A stretch of 64,000 bases of DNA, from assembly GCF_013266695.1 (NCBI RefSeq), contig NZ_JABRXF010000001.1, forward strand, positions 2,051,736 to 2,115,735. The letters are read 5' to 3'. A program made the translations under genes and the position numbers. This DNA is from Hongsoonwoonella zoysiae (GTDB lineage Bacteria; Pseudomonadota; Alphaproteobacteria; Rhizobiales; Stappiaceae). A model generated the notes under the pieces. The model saw only the letters and a list, made by a program, of their open reading frames with translations. It ran no database searches and was not told the origin of the DNA. Of this stretch, positions 46,472 through 55,788 are shown in pieces (position 1 is the stretch's first letter; each line of letters begins with the position of its first letter).

Positions 46472-47577
46472 CCGAAACAAACGACAAGACGGCCTCCGTC
46501 ACGCGACGCCGCGCGCTTGCGCTCGGTGCCGGCGGGGCAGCGTCGACAGCGCTTGCCGCGCCTGCGGTCGCGCAGTCCGGTCAGGCGACGATCGAGTGGA
46601 AAATGGTCACCTCCTGGCCGAAGGACCTGCCGGGGCCGGGCATCACCGCACAGCGCATTGCCGACAATATCGCCCTGATGAGTGCCGGCCGCCTGCGCAT
46701 CCGCCTGTTTTCAGCCGGCGAGATTGTGCCCGCGCTGGAGGTTTTCGACGCCGTCTCCTCCGGCACCGCGCAAATGGGCCACAGCGCCTCCTTCTTCTGG
46801 CAGGGCAAGCTTCCGGCGGCGGTCTTTTTCACCGCAGTTCCCTTCGGCCTCCTGCCGCTTGAACATATGACATGGATAGAGCAGGGCGGCGGGCAGGAGC
46901 TTTGGGACGAGCTTTACGCCCCCTTCGGCGTGAACGCGCTGATGGCCGGCAACACCGGCGTTCAGATGGGCGGCTGGTTCAAAAACGAGATTACAAGCCT
47001 TGAGGATCTGAAAGGCCTCAAGATCCGCATGCCGGGCCTTGGCGGCGAGGTCATGCGCCGGCTTGGCGCAACGCCTGTCTCCCTTCCGCCGGCGGAGCTT
47101 TTCGGCGCCCTCCAGTCCGGCCTGATCGACGCGACGGAGTTTCTGGGCCCGTGGAGCGATTCCGCCATGGGCTTCCACGAGGTCGCGAAATTCTACTACG
47201 CGCCCGGGTTTCACGAGCCGAACGGCACGGGCGAGGCCCTTTTCAACTCCGTCGCCTTCCAGGGCCTGCCGGATGACCTGAAGGCCATCGTGCGCGATGT
47301 CTGCCGGGCGGAAAACGCGCGTTCCCTTGCCGAAAGCGAATGGATGAACGCCGGTCACCTCAGGGCGCTTCAGAACAATCACGGCGTGGAGGTCAAGGTC
47401 TTCCCCGAAGATGTGCTCAAGGCGCTTCGCACCACCTCGGAGGATGTCACGCTCAGCGTGGCGGAGATCGACGAGGTCAGCGAAAAGATCGTCAAGAGCT
47501 TCACGCGCGCCCGCAACCGGCTTTCGCAGTGGAGCAGCCTGTCGACGCGGCTTTTCCTGGAGTCGCGAGACGGGTGA
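46468..47577 (+). CDS. Orphan TRAP solute receptor coupled to thiD
   Basis: A 369-residue DctP/TakP-type periplasmic receptor with a twin-arginine signal (TRRRALALGAGG; cleavage near AVA-QS). It has the substrate-binding arginine R187 (LKIRMPGLGG) and TEFLGPWSD. The ATG overlaps the thiD stop, so the gene is translationally coupled to thiamine salvage genes, yet no dctQ or dctM follows. It may feed another TRAP membrane pair, or sense a ligand. A thiamine precursor or keto acid ligand is inference only. Confidence 0.9.
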   Translation: MTETNDKTASVTRRRALALGAGGAASTALAAPAVAQSGQATIEWKMVTSWPKDLPGPGITAQRIADNIALMSAGRLRIRLFSAGEIVPALEVFDAVSSGTAQMGHSASFFWQGKLPAAVFFTAVPFGLLPLEHMTWIEQGGGQELWDELYAPFGVNALMAGNTGVQMGGWFKNEITSLEDLKGLKIRMPGLGGEVMRRLGATPVSLPPAELFGALQSGLIDATEFLGPWSDSAMGFHEVAKFYYAPGFHEPNGTGEALFNSVAFQGLPDDLKAIVRDVCRAENARSLAESEWMNAGHLRALQNNHGVEVKVFPEDVLKALRTTSEDVTLSVAEIDEVSEKIVKSFTRARNRLSQWSSLSTRLFLESRDG

Positions 47578-47642
47578 GGGGCAGGCAGGCGGCTGCGTGG
47601 CTGTCGGGTTCTGCCGGCTTCGCCACTCGCACGGATATATTC

Positions 47643-47662
47643 TAGCGTCCGCGTGTACGCTA
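47643..47662. promoter_or_regulatory. Inverted repeat before VOC gene
   Basis: TAGCGT and ACGCTA flank eight bases, about 20 bases before the start of the VOC gene. It could be an operator. Position is right for repression, but no regulator is adjacent. Confidence 0.3.
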
Positions 47663-47684
47663 ACCTCGTGAGCGGAGAAACCAA

Positions 47685-48092
47685 ATGCCAAAGCTCCTTC
47701 TGCATCACGTATCGCTTCCCGTCAGGGATGTTGAGCATTCAGCCGCTTTCTACGAAAACCTCTTCGGCCTGACGCGGTTGCCACGCCCGCCGTTCGGCAT
47801 AGCAGGCGTCTGGTTCGGCTGTGGCGACCGTCAGGTTCACCTTGTGGCCAACCCGTCCGGCACTTACCGGACGACCCCATCCATTGATATTGCGGATGTT
47901 CATTTCGCGTTCTGGACGGATGATTTCGAAGGAATGGTCACGCGCCTTGAACGTGCGGGCTTCAGTGCCGCGCTTCCCGAGGGCGATGCGAAGCGGATGC
48001 TCCTGAGCCGTGACGGTGTCGCCGGATTTCCGCAGCTCTACGTGCTTGATCCTGACCTGAATACCATCGAGGTGAACGCGGCTCCGATGTGA
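47685..48092 (+). CDS. VOC-family (glyoxalase-like) protein
   Basis: A 135-residue protein of the vicinal oxygen chelate fold (LLHHVSLPVRDVEHSAAFYENL, GVWFGCGDRQVHLVANP, FPQLYVLDPDLNTIEVN), with metal-ligand His/Glu positions in both halves. Members are glyoxalases, dioxygenases or resistance proteins. Specific function cannot be given. It is monocistronic. Confidence 0.88.
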   Translation: MPKLLLHHVSLPVRDVEHSAAFYENLFGLTRLPRPPFGIAGVWFGCGDRQVHLVANPSGTYRTTPSIDIADVHFAFWTDDFEGMVTRLERAGFSAALPEGDAKRMLLSRDGVAGFPQLYVLDPDLNTIEVNAAPM

Positions 48093-48148
48093 AGCATTCG
48101 CCGGAAATCAGTCCGGTCAATCGCGGAGATCGCCCATCTCCGCCGTCA

Positions 48149-48190
48149 CCCCGGGCTGCCCCCGGCTTGATCGGGGGGGCTGACCCGGGG
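48149..48190. repeat. Nested GC-rich palindromic repeat
   Basis: Outer arms CCCCGGG (48149-48155) and CCCGGGG (48184-48190) enclose a second palindromic unit that itself contains CCCCGG-CTTGAT-CGGGGG. Removing the inner unit leaves the single repeat GTCACCCCGGGCT/TGACCCGGGGTC, a familiar alphaproteobacterial dispersed repeat. One copy thus appears inserted within the loop of another. Confidence 0.7.
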
Positions 48191-48286
48191 TCTAATCACA
48201 GCTTTCCAATCGAAGGCGATAGTATTTTCTGCAGGCGAATGCCCCGTGCCACTTGATATTTCGATGCTTTTGGCGAGGTGGATTGG

Positions 48287-48307
48287 ATCCCGGATCAAGT
48301 CCGGGAT
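48287..48307. repeat. Dispersed alphaproteobacterial palindrome
   Basis: ATCCCGGA-TCAAG-TCCGGGAT, within GGATCCCGGATCAAGTCC, is a typical intergenic palindromic repeat of many alphaproteobacterial genomes. It lies between the VOC gene and the low-GC hypothetical gene; the stretch 48093-48532 holds no supported gene. Confidence 0.75.
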
Positions 48308-48532
48308 GACACCGAGTTTGAGACACGGAAACTACCAATTTTTAACGCCGAGCAATCCGTTTTCCTCTTCCTCATTGAACCGCTGTTGAGTGCCCGATCA
48401 GGAGATGTAGCAGTGGTGTTAGGGAGAGATAATGCTTTCTGCCAATGCCTACCGTACGCGGCATTTGCAAAGAAGACTCAGTTCGAGCTTCAAATCATAA
48501 GTTCAACTGAAAGGCTATGGTAATTACCTATT

Positions 48533-49321
48533 TTAAGGAGTTCTTTCAGAGGCTTCTTTGATTTCTATTTCTCGAGTAGTTAGGAATTCACCGTGGATTT
48601 CTGCAAGAGTTTCCCCAAATCTTGGATTATATTTTTTAGCTTCTTCTAAATTTATAATTGGAATTTTATGAATCGAATAATATTTTTTTCCAGAGGTATC
48701 TTTTATTAGAAGTTTTATTTTTGTCTTCCCTTTGTGATGGTGTGGGAAACATCCTCCCCAGCTTTCCTCTTGTTCAAAGTAGACGACTCCATTTGTTGAT
48801 TCGCCAATTCTAAGATAAGTTTTTGATTCAGAAGGTGATAAACGATTTCTTTGAGTTAAGAACGGAAAAATCTTAACGCTATCGCCTATATCGGCCTGAA
48901 AGTCATCGAGGGAAATTGACTGGTGTTTAATCCAAAACCAACCGATTCTAAATTTGAGCCATACCATTGATAGTGGGCGTAGATGCCAATGATAACCGAC
49001 TTCAATTGAAGTGATGCTTGTTGGAGCCGAACCCAAATTTGAAATGTTTAGGTAAAGTGCTATTCCCGTTCGATGTGTATCAAAATTTTTATGCTTTCTT
49101 CCAGTTAGGAATGTGCAACAGAATGTGGGGCCATCGATTAATTTTACCAATAACCTGGGCCGTTGTCTTAGCGCCTTGAAGATTCCGCTAATCCAACCAA
49201 TTAGAATGGTTGCGACGAATAACGACAGGGTGAGAACGCCCTGATTTTGGTTTAGAAGATCAAAAAAACCATGAATTGTTTCGTTGGAAGTATTAATCAG
49301 TTTTTGCAACGAATTAATCAA
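48533..49321 (-). CDS. Low-GC hypothetical membrane-anchored protein
   Basis: A 262-residue protein with one N-terminal membrane span (about residues 28-50, GVLTLSLFVATILIGWISG) and a soluble remainder rich in Phe, Trp, Lys and Ser with a HHHKGKTKIKL stretch. No family was recognised. Codon use is strikingly AT-rich against the surrounding GC-rich genes, and flanking sequence to about 49560 is also AT-rich, so it is probably horizontally acquired. The start is uncertain. Confidence 0.65.
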   Translation of the reverse strand: MINSLQKLINTSNETIHGFFDLLNQNQGVLTLSLFVATILIGWISGIFKALRQRPRLLVKLIDGPTFCCTFLTGRKHKNFDTHRTGIALYLNISNLGSAPTSITSIEVGYHWHLRPLSMVWLKFRIGWFWIKHQSISLDDFQADIGDSVKIFPFLTQRNRLSPSESKTYLRIGESTNGVVYFEQEESWGGCFPHHHKGKTKIKLLIKDTSGKKYYSIHKIPIINLEEAKKYNPRFGETLAEIHGEFLTTREIEIKEASERTP

Positions 49322-49610
49322 ACTAGGCCTCTTGTTAGCTGCAGTGGAGGGAGAGTGCTGTATCCAGAATTTTTATCGTTTTTGATAAGAATAACATGTA
49401 GAATTCAATGTAAATTAGCTCTATTAATAGTTTATTATGTAAGGAATAAATATAACCGAAGGTAATATTTATCATAATATTTTAGGCATAAAACACCAGA
49501 TACGTTCCTATGAATCGATAATAATCTGGAGAATGTCGCTCGAACCGGCATCCAACACGCTTCTGCTGCTTCCGACGGATTGATTAGCCGCCTCCGACCT
49601 CGATTTCGTT
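49322..49610. other. AT-rich flank of the low-GC gene
   Basis: About 290 bases, strongly AT-rich to about 49510. It probably holds the promoter of the low-GC gene and one boundary of the acquired segment. No direct repeat, tRNA fragment or integrase was seen. Confidence 0.45.
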
Positions 49611-50312
49611 TCACGTCGCGTCCGGCGGCAGCGATCTGAACCCGCCATCGCGCAGTGCGGCGAGGGCGTAATCCACCATCGGGTCGAACATCAGGTCCTG
49701 CCGGCCTTCGGGCATGCAGCGACAGGCCTGTGAGATCAGCACGGGGTGGAAGAAGACGAGCAGGCTGTGCTGCATCAGCATGGCGGCGGTTGCCGTGTCC
49801 TGCTCGGGAAAGTCGCCGGCCGTAATCCCGTCGCGGATCACTTCGGCCATGGCGCGGCGCATCTTCGCCTTATGCGCCTCGATCTCGTCCCACGCCTCGT
49901 CCATCGCCGCCTCGATCAGGTCGTGGATCTTGCGGTTGGAGGTGTAGCGTTCGCGCATCCGCTCGAAATGGGCGCGGGCGATCATCCTGAGGCGCTCGGG
50001 CGCGGGCACGGCCTTGCGGGCCGCGATATCCTCGATCTCGCGCAGGAAACCTTCGGTCACATGGTTCGTCACGGCCTTGGTCAGCGCCGTTTTTGAGGAA
50101 AAGAAGCGGTAGACGTTGGCCGGCGACATGCCAAGCTCATTGGCGATATCGGCCACGGTCGTCTTCTGGAAGCCGTAGACGTGAAACAGGCGGCTTGCCG
50201 TCTCCACGATCTTTTCGCGCATCTCGACTGCGGCCGGCGACCATGTGCCGTCCCTGAGATAGCCGCTTTCGCCGGGCGCCTGCTTCACGTTTTCCTCTGC
50301 CATCGAACCCAT
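49611..50312 (-). CDS. TetR-family regulator of RND efflux genes
   Basis: A 233-residue repressor-type protein. The HTH is at about residues 35-80 (IVETASRLFHVYGFQKTTVA, LGMSPANVYRFFSSKTALTK), followed by a helical ligand domain. It is divergent from the RND adaptor and pump genes with a palindrome between, the standard layout of a local efflux repressor. An internal ATG three codons in (50303) is an alternative start. Confidence 0.92.
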   Translation of the reverse strand: MGSMAEENVKQAPGESGYLRDGTWSPAAVEMREKIVETASRLFHVYGFQKTTVADIANELGMSPANVYRFFSSKTALTKAVTNHVTEGFLREIEDIAARKAVPAPERLRMIARAHFERMRERYTSNRKIHDLIEAAMDEAWDEIEAHKAKMRRAMAEVIRDGITAGDFPEQDTATAAMLMQHSLLVFFHPVLISQACRCMPEGRQDLMFDPMVDYALAALRDGGFRSLPPDAT

Positions 50313-50403
50313 GTCTCTTGAGCGATTCCTTCGTTGATTGTGACGTTTCTCGCCGTGTTTGGCCAGTTTCGGGCGGCGGGGTTACGTCATGAGGCCAACG
50401 CGT

Positions 50404-50419
50404 TGTGACGAGTATCACG
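50404..50419. promoter_or_regulatory. CRP-like site upstream of tetR
   Basis: TGTGA-CGAGTA-TCACG matches the CRP half-sites with one mismatch. It lies between tetR (minus) and the RND genes (plus). With the perfect site at 35453 it may reflect a Crp/Fnr-type regulator in this organism; weak alone. Confidence 0.3.
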
Positions 50420-50446
50420 TTTCGGATGATCTCTAATATATATTCA

Positions 50447-50470
50447 CTGATGATTATTGACAATCGTCAG
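50447..50470. promoter_or_regulatory. Palindromic operator of the TetR/RND locus
   Basis: A 24-base imperfect palindrome, CTGATGATTATT then GACAATCGTCAG, with 9 of 12 arm positions complementary. It lies in the AT-rich divergent promoter region between the TetR gene and the RND operon and is a typical size for a TetR operator. Confidence 0.6.
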
Positions 50471-50577
50471 TTTATATAAAATATGAACGCAAACGAATTC
50501 CGCAGCGGCAAACCGGACAGGGGCGTTTGGTCCCATCCCGCCGCCATTGCGGGATCGAACCGGATCGGATTTGCGTC

Positions 50578-51768
50578 ATGTCTTCGTCCCTGAATTGCCG
50601 TCTCTCCTCCTGCATGCAGGGCTCCGCCAGCGATTTCATAAATGCCCGGCGCAGGCGCGCCGGCTGGACCGCCGTCGTTCTGGGTCTTGCGGCCCTTGCC
50701 GCCGGTTGTCAGCCGGATGCCGCCGAGCAGGCAGACGCTCCTGTAGAGCCGCGCATCGTCTGGGCCGAAAAGGTTACACTTTCCGATGGTGTGGAAACGC
50801 TGAGCTTCACCGGCACGGTGCGCCCGCGTGTCGATGCGCCGATGGCATTTCGTGTCGGCGGCAAGCTTGCCGAAAGGCTGGCCGATGTCGGTGACGAGGT
50901 CGCGAAGGGCGATGTCATCGCCCGTCTCGACGAGGGCGATTATCGCCATGGTCTGCGTGTCGCCATGGCGCAGGAAAAGGCGGCGGAGGCCGAGGCGGAG
51001 CGTACGGCCGCGGATCTGGAGCGTGCGCGAGAGTTGAAGGAAAAGGGCCATGCCAGCGCGGCTGTCTTCGACCGGGCGAAGGCAGCGGCGGATGCCGCCC
51101 GCGAAGCGCTGACGGCTGCGCGCGAGCGTCGGGCATTGGCCGAAAACGAGCTTGAATACGCCGTCCTCAAGGCCGATGCGGATGGCGTGGTGACGCATGT
51201 CGCCGCCGAGCCCGGCGAGGTCGTCACCGCCGGTCAGCCGGTCGTGCGTCTTGCCCGGACGGGTGAGCGGGAAGCGGCCATCGCGATCCCCGAAAGCCGC
51301 ATCGGCGCGGTTGACGGCGGCAGGGCCTCGGTCACGCTCTGGGCGCTGCCGGGCAAGCGCTTCGAGGCGAAATTGCGTGAACTTTCGCCCGAGGCCGATC
51401 GCGCCGCGCGAACCTTCAACGCCCGTTTTTCGATCGATGATCCTGAAGGCGAGGCGAAGCTCGGCATGACGGCGACAGTCCATATCGCGCGCGGCGATGT
51501 GGAGCGATCTTTCGTCGTTCCCCTCTCCTCCATCTGGTATCGCGGCGAGGCGGCGTTCGTCTGGCGGTCCACTGAAGACCGCTCAGGCGTGGAAGCCGTG
51601 CCCGTAACCGTCCGCCGGCTTGACGAGGAGGTCGCCTATGTCGACGGCGAGCTGAAGCCGGGCGAGCTTGTCGCAAGCCTCGGCGTCCATCGTCTTGACG
51701 AAAACCTCGCTGTCCGCGTGGAAGAACGCGCGGCTGGCGAAGCGGTGCAGGTCGGGGCGTTGAGATGA
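50578..51768 (+). CDS. RND efflux periplasmic adaptor lipoprotein
   Basis: A 396-residue membrane-fusion protein linking an RND pump to an outer-membrane channel. A lipobox LAAGC puts the lipidated cysteine at residue 44; arginine-rich residues precede the hydrophobic stretch. It has the lipoyl-type halves (MAFRVGGKLAERLADVGDEV, ADGVVTHVAAEPGEVV) around a long helical hairpin (about 120-190). Its stop overlaps the pump start (ATGA). Substrate class is unknown. Confidence 0.92.
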   Translation: MSSSLNCRLSSCMQGSASDFINARRRRAGWTAVVLGLAALAAGCQPDAAEQADAPVEPRIVWAEKVTLSDGVETLSFTGTVRPRVDAPMAFRVGGKLAERLADVGDEVAKGDVIARLDEGDYRHGLRVAMAQEKAAEAEAERTAADLERARELKEKGHASAAVFDRAKAAADAAREALTAARERRALAENELEYAVLKADADGVVTHVAAEPGEVVTAGQPVVRLARTGEREAAIAIPESRIGAVDGGRASVTLWALPGKRFEAKLRELSPEADRAARTFNARFSIDDPEGEAKLGMTATVHIARGDVERSFVVPLSSIWYRGEAAFVWRSTEDRSGVEAVPVTVRRLDEEVAYVDGELKPGELVASLGVHRLDENLAVRVEERAAGEAVQVGALR

Positions 51769-54700
51769 AATCGTTCAACCTTTCCGCCTGGGCGCTCCGG
51801 CATCAGTCGCTCGTCCTTTTCTTCATTCTCGTGCTCGCCGCCGCCGGCATCTGGTCCTACGGCAATCTCGGGCGCAACGAAGACCCCTCCTTTACCATCA
51901 AGGTGATGGTCGTCACCGCCGTCTGGCAGGGCGCGACGGCTGAGGAAATGCAGGATCAGGTCGCCGACAGGATCGAGACCCGCCTGCAGACCTTGCCGCA
52001 TCTGAACCGGCTCGACACATACTCCCGTCCCGGCTTCACCGCGACGCAGGTCATTCTTGAGGATTCCACGCCGCCCTCGGCCGTGGAGGATCTCTGGTAT
52101 CAGGTCCGCAAGAAGGTCGGCGACATGCGCGCCGAACTCCCCCAGGGCGTTCAGGGGCCATTCTTCAACGACGAATATTCGGATGTTTTCGTTGAGATTT
52201 TCGCGCTCACCGCCCCCGGCGCCACCTGGACGGAGCTTGACGATCTTGCCGAAATCGTTCGCCAGGGCTTCCTGTCCGTACCGAATGTGGAGAAGGTCAG
52301 CCTGATCGGCGAGCAGGACCAGAAGATCTTCGTCGACATTTCCTATGAGAAGCTTGCCACCCTCGGCATTCCCGCAAGCGCTATTTTCGATGCGCTGAAC
52401 CGGCAGAACGCCGTCGTTCCCTCGGGCGCGGTCGATACGCCGAGCGAGCGCGTGCAGGTGCGCGTATCGGGCGATCTTGAGGGCGTGGAAGAAGTCGCCT
52501 CCGTGCCGGTCGAGGCGGGTGGCAATACCTTCCGCCTGGGCGATATCGCCACGGTGTCGCGCGGCATTCAGGATCCGCGGACCTATGCCGCGCGCTATAA
52601 CGGCGAGCGGGCGATCATGCTTGGCGTCGTCATGGCCGATGGCGGCAACGTGCTGGAGCTTGGCGAGGCGCTGGGTGCGAAGGCCGGCGCATTGCGTGCG
52701 CGCCTGCCGGTGGGGGCGGATCTTCACCAGGTTTCCGATCAGCCGCATGTGGTTAAAGAGGCGATCGGCGAATTCGTCTTCAAGTTCGTCGTCGCCATAT
52801 CGATCGTGCTTCTCGTCTCCTTCGTCTCGCTCGGTTTCCGGACCGGCATCATAGTCGCGCTTTCCGTGCCGCTGACGCTCGCCGGCACCTTCCTCGTCAT
52901 GATGATGATGGGGATCGACCTTGAGCGCATTTCGCTCGGCGCGCTGATCCTGTCCCTCGGCCTTCTGGTCGATGACGCGATCATCGCCATCGAGATGATG
53001 GTGGTGAAGATCGAGCAGGGCTGGAGCCGCTTCAACGCCGCGACCCACGCCTGGACGTCCACCGCCTTCCCGATGTTGACGGGAACGCTGGTCACCGCCG
53101 CAGGCTTCCTGCCGGTCGGCTTCGCGAAATCCTCGGCGGGCGAATATGCCGGCGGCATCTTCTGGGTGGTGACGATCGCGCTTCTCATTTCCTGGGTCGT
53201 CGCCGTCGTTTTCACGCCTTACCTCGGGCTGAAGCTTTTGCCGAAGTCGCTGGAGCGTCACGCGGCGGCACGTGGGGGCAAGGCGGATGAACACGCGATC
53301 TACGAGACGCGGGGCTACAAAGCCTTGCGTGCCGTCATTCGCGGCTCTGTTCGCTTCCGTGTGCCTGTGGTTCTTGCCACCGTCGGCCTGCTCGCCCTTT
53401 CGGGTTACGGCATGGGCTTTGTTGAAAAGCAGTTCTTCCCCAATTCCGACAGGCCGGAGGTTATCGTCGAGCTGCGCGGGCCGGAGGGTTCCTCCTTCGA
53501 GGCGACGGACCGCGAGGCGAAGAAGCTTGAGGCATGGCTCAAGGACAATCCCGACCTTGAGTATTTCACCACCTATGTGGGCGCTGGCGCGCCGCGCTTT
53601 TTCCTCGCCTATAACCCGGAGCTTCCGAACCCGAATTTCGCGATGATCCTTATCCAGTCGAAGGGCGGGGAGCATGCGGAGCGTCTGCTGGCCCAGCTCA
53701 AGCAGCGCTTCGCGCAAGCCGAGGGCGCGGTGAGGGGGCGTGCGCGGCGTCTGGAGCTTGGGCCTCCGGTCGGCTTCCCCGTTCAGTTCCGCGTCGTCGG
53801 CTCCGATACCTCGCAGGTACGCGAAATCGCCGCCCGGGTGCGCGATGTCATGCGCGCCCATCCCGACACGCGCGATGTCGAGCTGCAATGGGGCGAGAAG
53901 GTGAAGTCCGTGCGCCTCGAGGTCGATCAGGAGCGCGCTCGCGCCCTCGGCCTTTCCACCGCGGAGATCGGCCGCACTCTGCAAACGCTCCTCTCGGGCT
54001 TCGAGGTCACGTCCCTGCGCGAGGATACGCATGACGTTGGTGTCGTCGTCCGCGCGGCCGAAGAAGAGCGCGGCAACCTCGGCAATCTCGGCGATCTCGT
54101 GATCGACGTGCGAAACGGCGCGCCGATCCCGGTCTCCCAGGTCGCGCGCATCTCCTATGAGGCGGAGGAGCCGATCTTGTGGCGGCGCAACCGCGAGATG
54201 GTGCTGACGGTCCGCTCCGACGTCGCCGAAGGCGTCCAGGCGCCGGATGTGACGGCTGCCCTCTCGCCGAAGATGAAGGAGCTGGAAGCGTCCTTGCCGC
54301 CCGGCTACCGGATCGACGCTGGAGGCGCGGCGGAAGAATCGGCCAAGGCCAACGCGGCGCTTGCCAAGGTCTTTCCGGTCATGTTCGTGGTGATGATGAT
54401 CCTGATCATGCTGCAGATGCAGTCGATCTCGAAGATGGTGCTGGTTTTCCTCACCTTCCCGCTCGGGCTTGTCGGCGCGGTCGCCTCGCTTCTGCTATTC
54501 GGCGCTCCCTTCGGCTTCGTGGCGATCCTTGGCGTCATCGCGCTCGGCGGCATGGTCATGCGCAACACGCTGATCCTGGCCGACCAGATCGAGCAGGATC
54601 TCAAGGCCGGTGCGACGATGCGCGAGGCGATCGTGGAATCGACCGTGCGCCGCGCCCGCCCCGTGGTGCTGACGGCGCTTGCCGCCGTGCTTGCCTTCAT

Positions 54701-54917
54701 CCCGCTGACGACGAATGTCTTCTGGGGGCCGATGGCCGTGTCGATGATCGGCGGGCTTACGGTCGCGACCGTTCTGACGCTTTGCTTCATGCCGGCGCTT
54801 TACGCGCTCTGGTTCCGCAAGCGCCTCGACGTCGCAGAACACCAGGCGGAAGATGAGGCGCAAAAGCCGGAGCCGGAGGCGAAATCCGTCATCCGCCTCG
54901 CCCATGCCGCCGAGTAG
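51765..54917 (+). CDS. RND-family efflux pump
   Basis: A 1050-residue, 12-span inner-membrane transporter driven by protons. The TM4 acidic pair is visible (LLVDDAIIAIEMM, about residues 403-404), as are two large periplasmic loops and the ALGGMVMRNTLILADQIEQD region of TM10-11. It is nearer the HAE-2-like short branch of pumps found with single-adaptor operons than to AcrB. It is co-transcribed with the adaptor, and an outer-membrane TolC-like gene is absent here. Confidence 0.95.
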   Translation: MKSFNLSAWALRHQSLVLFFILVLAAAGIWSYGNLGRNEDPSFTIKVMVVTAVWQGATAEEMQDQVADRIETRLQTLPHLNRLDTYSRPGFTATQVILEDSTPPSAVEDLWYQVRKKVGDMRAELPQGVQGPFFNDEYSDVFVEIFALTAPGATWTELDDLAEIVRQGFLSVPNVEKVSLIGEQDQKIFVDISYEKLATLGIPASAIFDALNRQNAVVPSGAVDTPSERVQVRVSGDLEGVEEVASVPVEAGGNTFRLGDIATVSRGIQDPRTYAARYNGERAIMLGVVMADGGNVLELGEALGAKAGALRARLPVGADLHQVSDQPHVVKEAIGEFVFKFVVAISIVLLVSFVSLGFRTGIIVALSVPLTLAGTFLVMMMMGIDLERISLGALILSLGLLVDDAIIAIEMMVVKIEQGWSRFNAATHAWTSTAFPMLTGTLVTAAGFLPVGFAKSSAGEYAGGIFWVVTIALLISWVVAVVFTPYLGLKLLPKSLERHAAARGGKADEHAIYETRGYKALRAVIRGSVRFRVPVVLATVGLLALSGYGMGFVEKQFFPNSDRPEVIVELRGPEGSSFEATDREAKKLEAWLKDNPDLEYFTTYVGAGAPRFFLAYNPELPNPNFAMILIQSKGGEHAERLLAQLKQRFAQAEGAVRGRARRLELGPPVGFPVQFRVVGSDTSQVREIAARVRDVMRAHPDTRDVELQWGEKVKSVRLEVDQERARALGLSTAEIGRTLQTLLSGFEVTSLREDTHDVGVVVRAAEEERGNLGNLGDLVIDVRNGAPIPVSQVARISYEAEEPILWRRNREMVLTVRSDVAEGVQAPDVTAALSPKMKELEASLPPGYRIDAGGAAEESAKANAALAKVFPVMFVVMMILIMLQMQSISKMVLVFLTFPLGLVGAVASLLLFGAPFGFVAILGVIALGGMVMRNTLILADQIEQDLKAGATMREAIVESTVRRARPVVLTALAAVLAFIPLTTNVFWGPMAVSMIGGLTVATVLTLCFMPALYALWFRKRLDVAEHQAEDEAQKPEPEAKSVIRLAHAAE

Positions 54918-54942
54918 GGCGGGGCGCAAGTAGCGCGGAACC

Positions 54943-55788
54943 TCATCTCGCTGCGACGATGCGCTGGCGCTGCTCGCCAAGGCCCTCGATGGCGAGCGTC
55001 ACCGTATCGCCCGGCCTGAGGTATTTTGGCGGAGACTTGCCCATGCCCACGCCCGGCGGCGTGCCTGTGGTTATCACGTCGCCGGGCTCCAGCGACATTT
55101 GCCTTGAAAGATAGGAGACGATTTCGGCGACGGAAAAGATCATGGTTTCGGTGTTGCCGGTCTGCATGCGCTCGCCGTTGACGTCGAGCCACAGGTCGAG
55201 CGCCTGCGGGTTCTCCACCTCGTCGGCCGTCACCAGCCAGGGCCCTAGCGGGCCGAAGCCGGGCGCGCTCTTGCCCTTGATCCACTGCCCCGTGCCTTCA
55301 AGCTGCCAGGCCCGCTCGGAAATGTCGTTGCAGATCGTATAGCCCGCCACATGCGAAAGGGCGGACGCCTCGTCCACCTGCCACGCCCGCCGGCCGATCA
55401 CGGCGGCAAGCTCCACCTCCCAGTCGAGCTTTGTTACGCCGGGGTGATGGACGATATCATCGTTCGGCCCCGTGACACTGCTTGGCGCCTTGGAAAAGAC
55501 GACCGGCTCTGCCGGGATCGGCATGCCGGATTCCTCCGCATGATCGGCGTAGTTAAGGCCGATGGCGATGAAATGGCCGATCCGCGTCAACGGCGCTCCG
55601 AAGCGCACCTCGCCCTCGACGGGGGGAAGTTCGGAAGGGTCGATACTTCCGATCCTGCCGAGCGTATAATCATCGAGCGTGAGGCCCGTGACGTCGCTCA
55701 GATGGTGGCTAAGGTCGCGCAAGCCGCCGTCCGCGTCGATCAGCCCGGGCTTTTCGGCGCCCCTCATGCCATAGCGCACAAGTTTCAT
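54943..55788 (-). CDS. Fumarylacetoacetate hydrolase-family protein
   Basis: A 281-residue FAH-fold enzyme. Members isomerise or decarboxylate homoprotocatechuate-pathway diacids, or hydrolyse acylpyruvates and oxaloacetate. Landmarks are GLNYADHAEESG, PVVFSKAPSSVTGPNDDI, the metal-binding EVE in DWEVELAAVIGR, NDISERAWQ, and GDVITTGTPPGVGMG. Substrate cannot be set. It converges on the RND pump gene with a short gap. Confidence 0.92.
   Translation of the reverse strand: MKLVRYGMRGAEKPGLIDADGGLRDLSHHLSDVTGLTLDDYTLGRIGSIDPSELPPVEGEVRFGAPLTRIGHFIAIGLNYADHAEESGMPIPAEPVVFSKAPSSVTGPNDDIVHHPGVTKLDWEVELAAVIGRRAWQVDEASALSHVAGYTICNDISERAWQLEGTGQWIKGKSAPGFGPLGPWLVTADEVENPQALDLWLDVNGERMQTGNTETMIFSVAEIVSYLSRQMSLEPGDVITTGTPPGVGMGKSPPKYLRPGDTVTLAIEGLGEQRQRIVAAR

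Noticed and set aside
48278-48523. Small plus-strand protein of 81 residues
   Set aside because: The frame begins inside the dispersed palindromic repeat and shows no ribosome site or family features.
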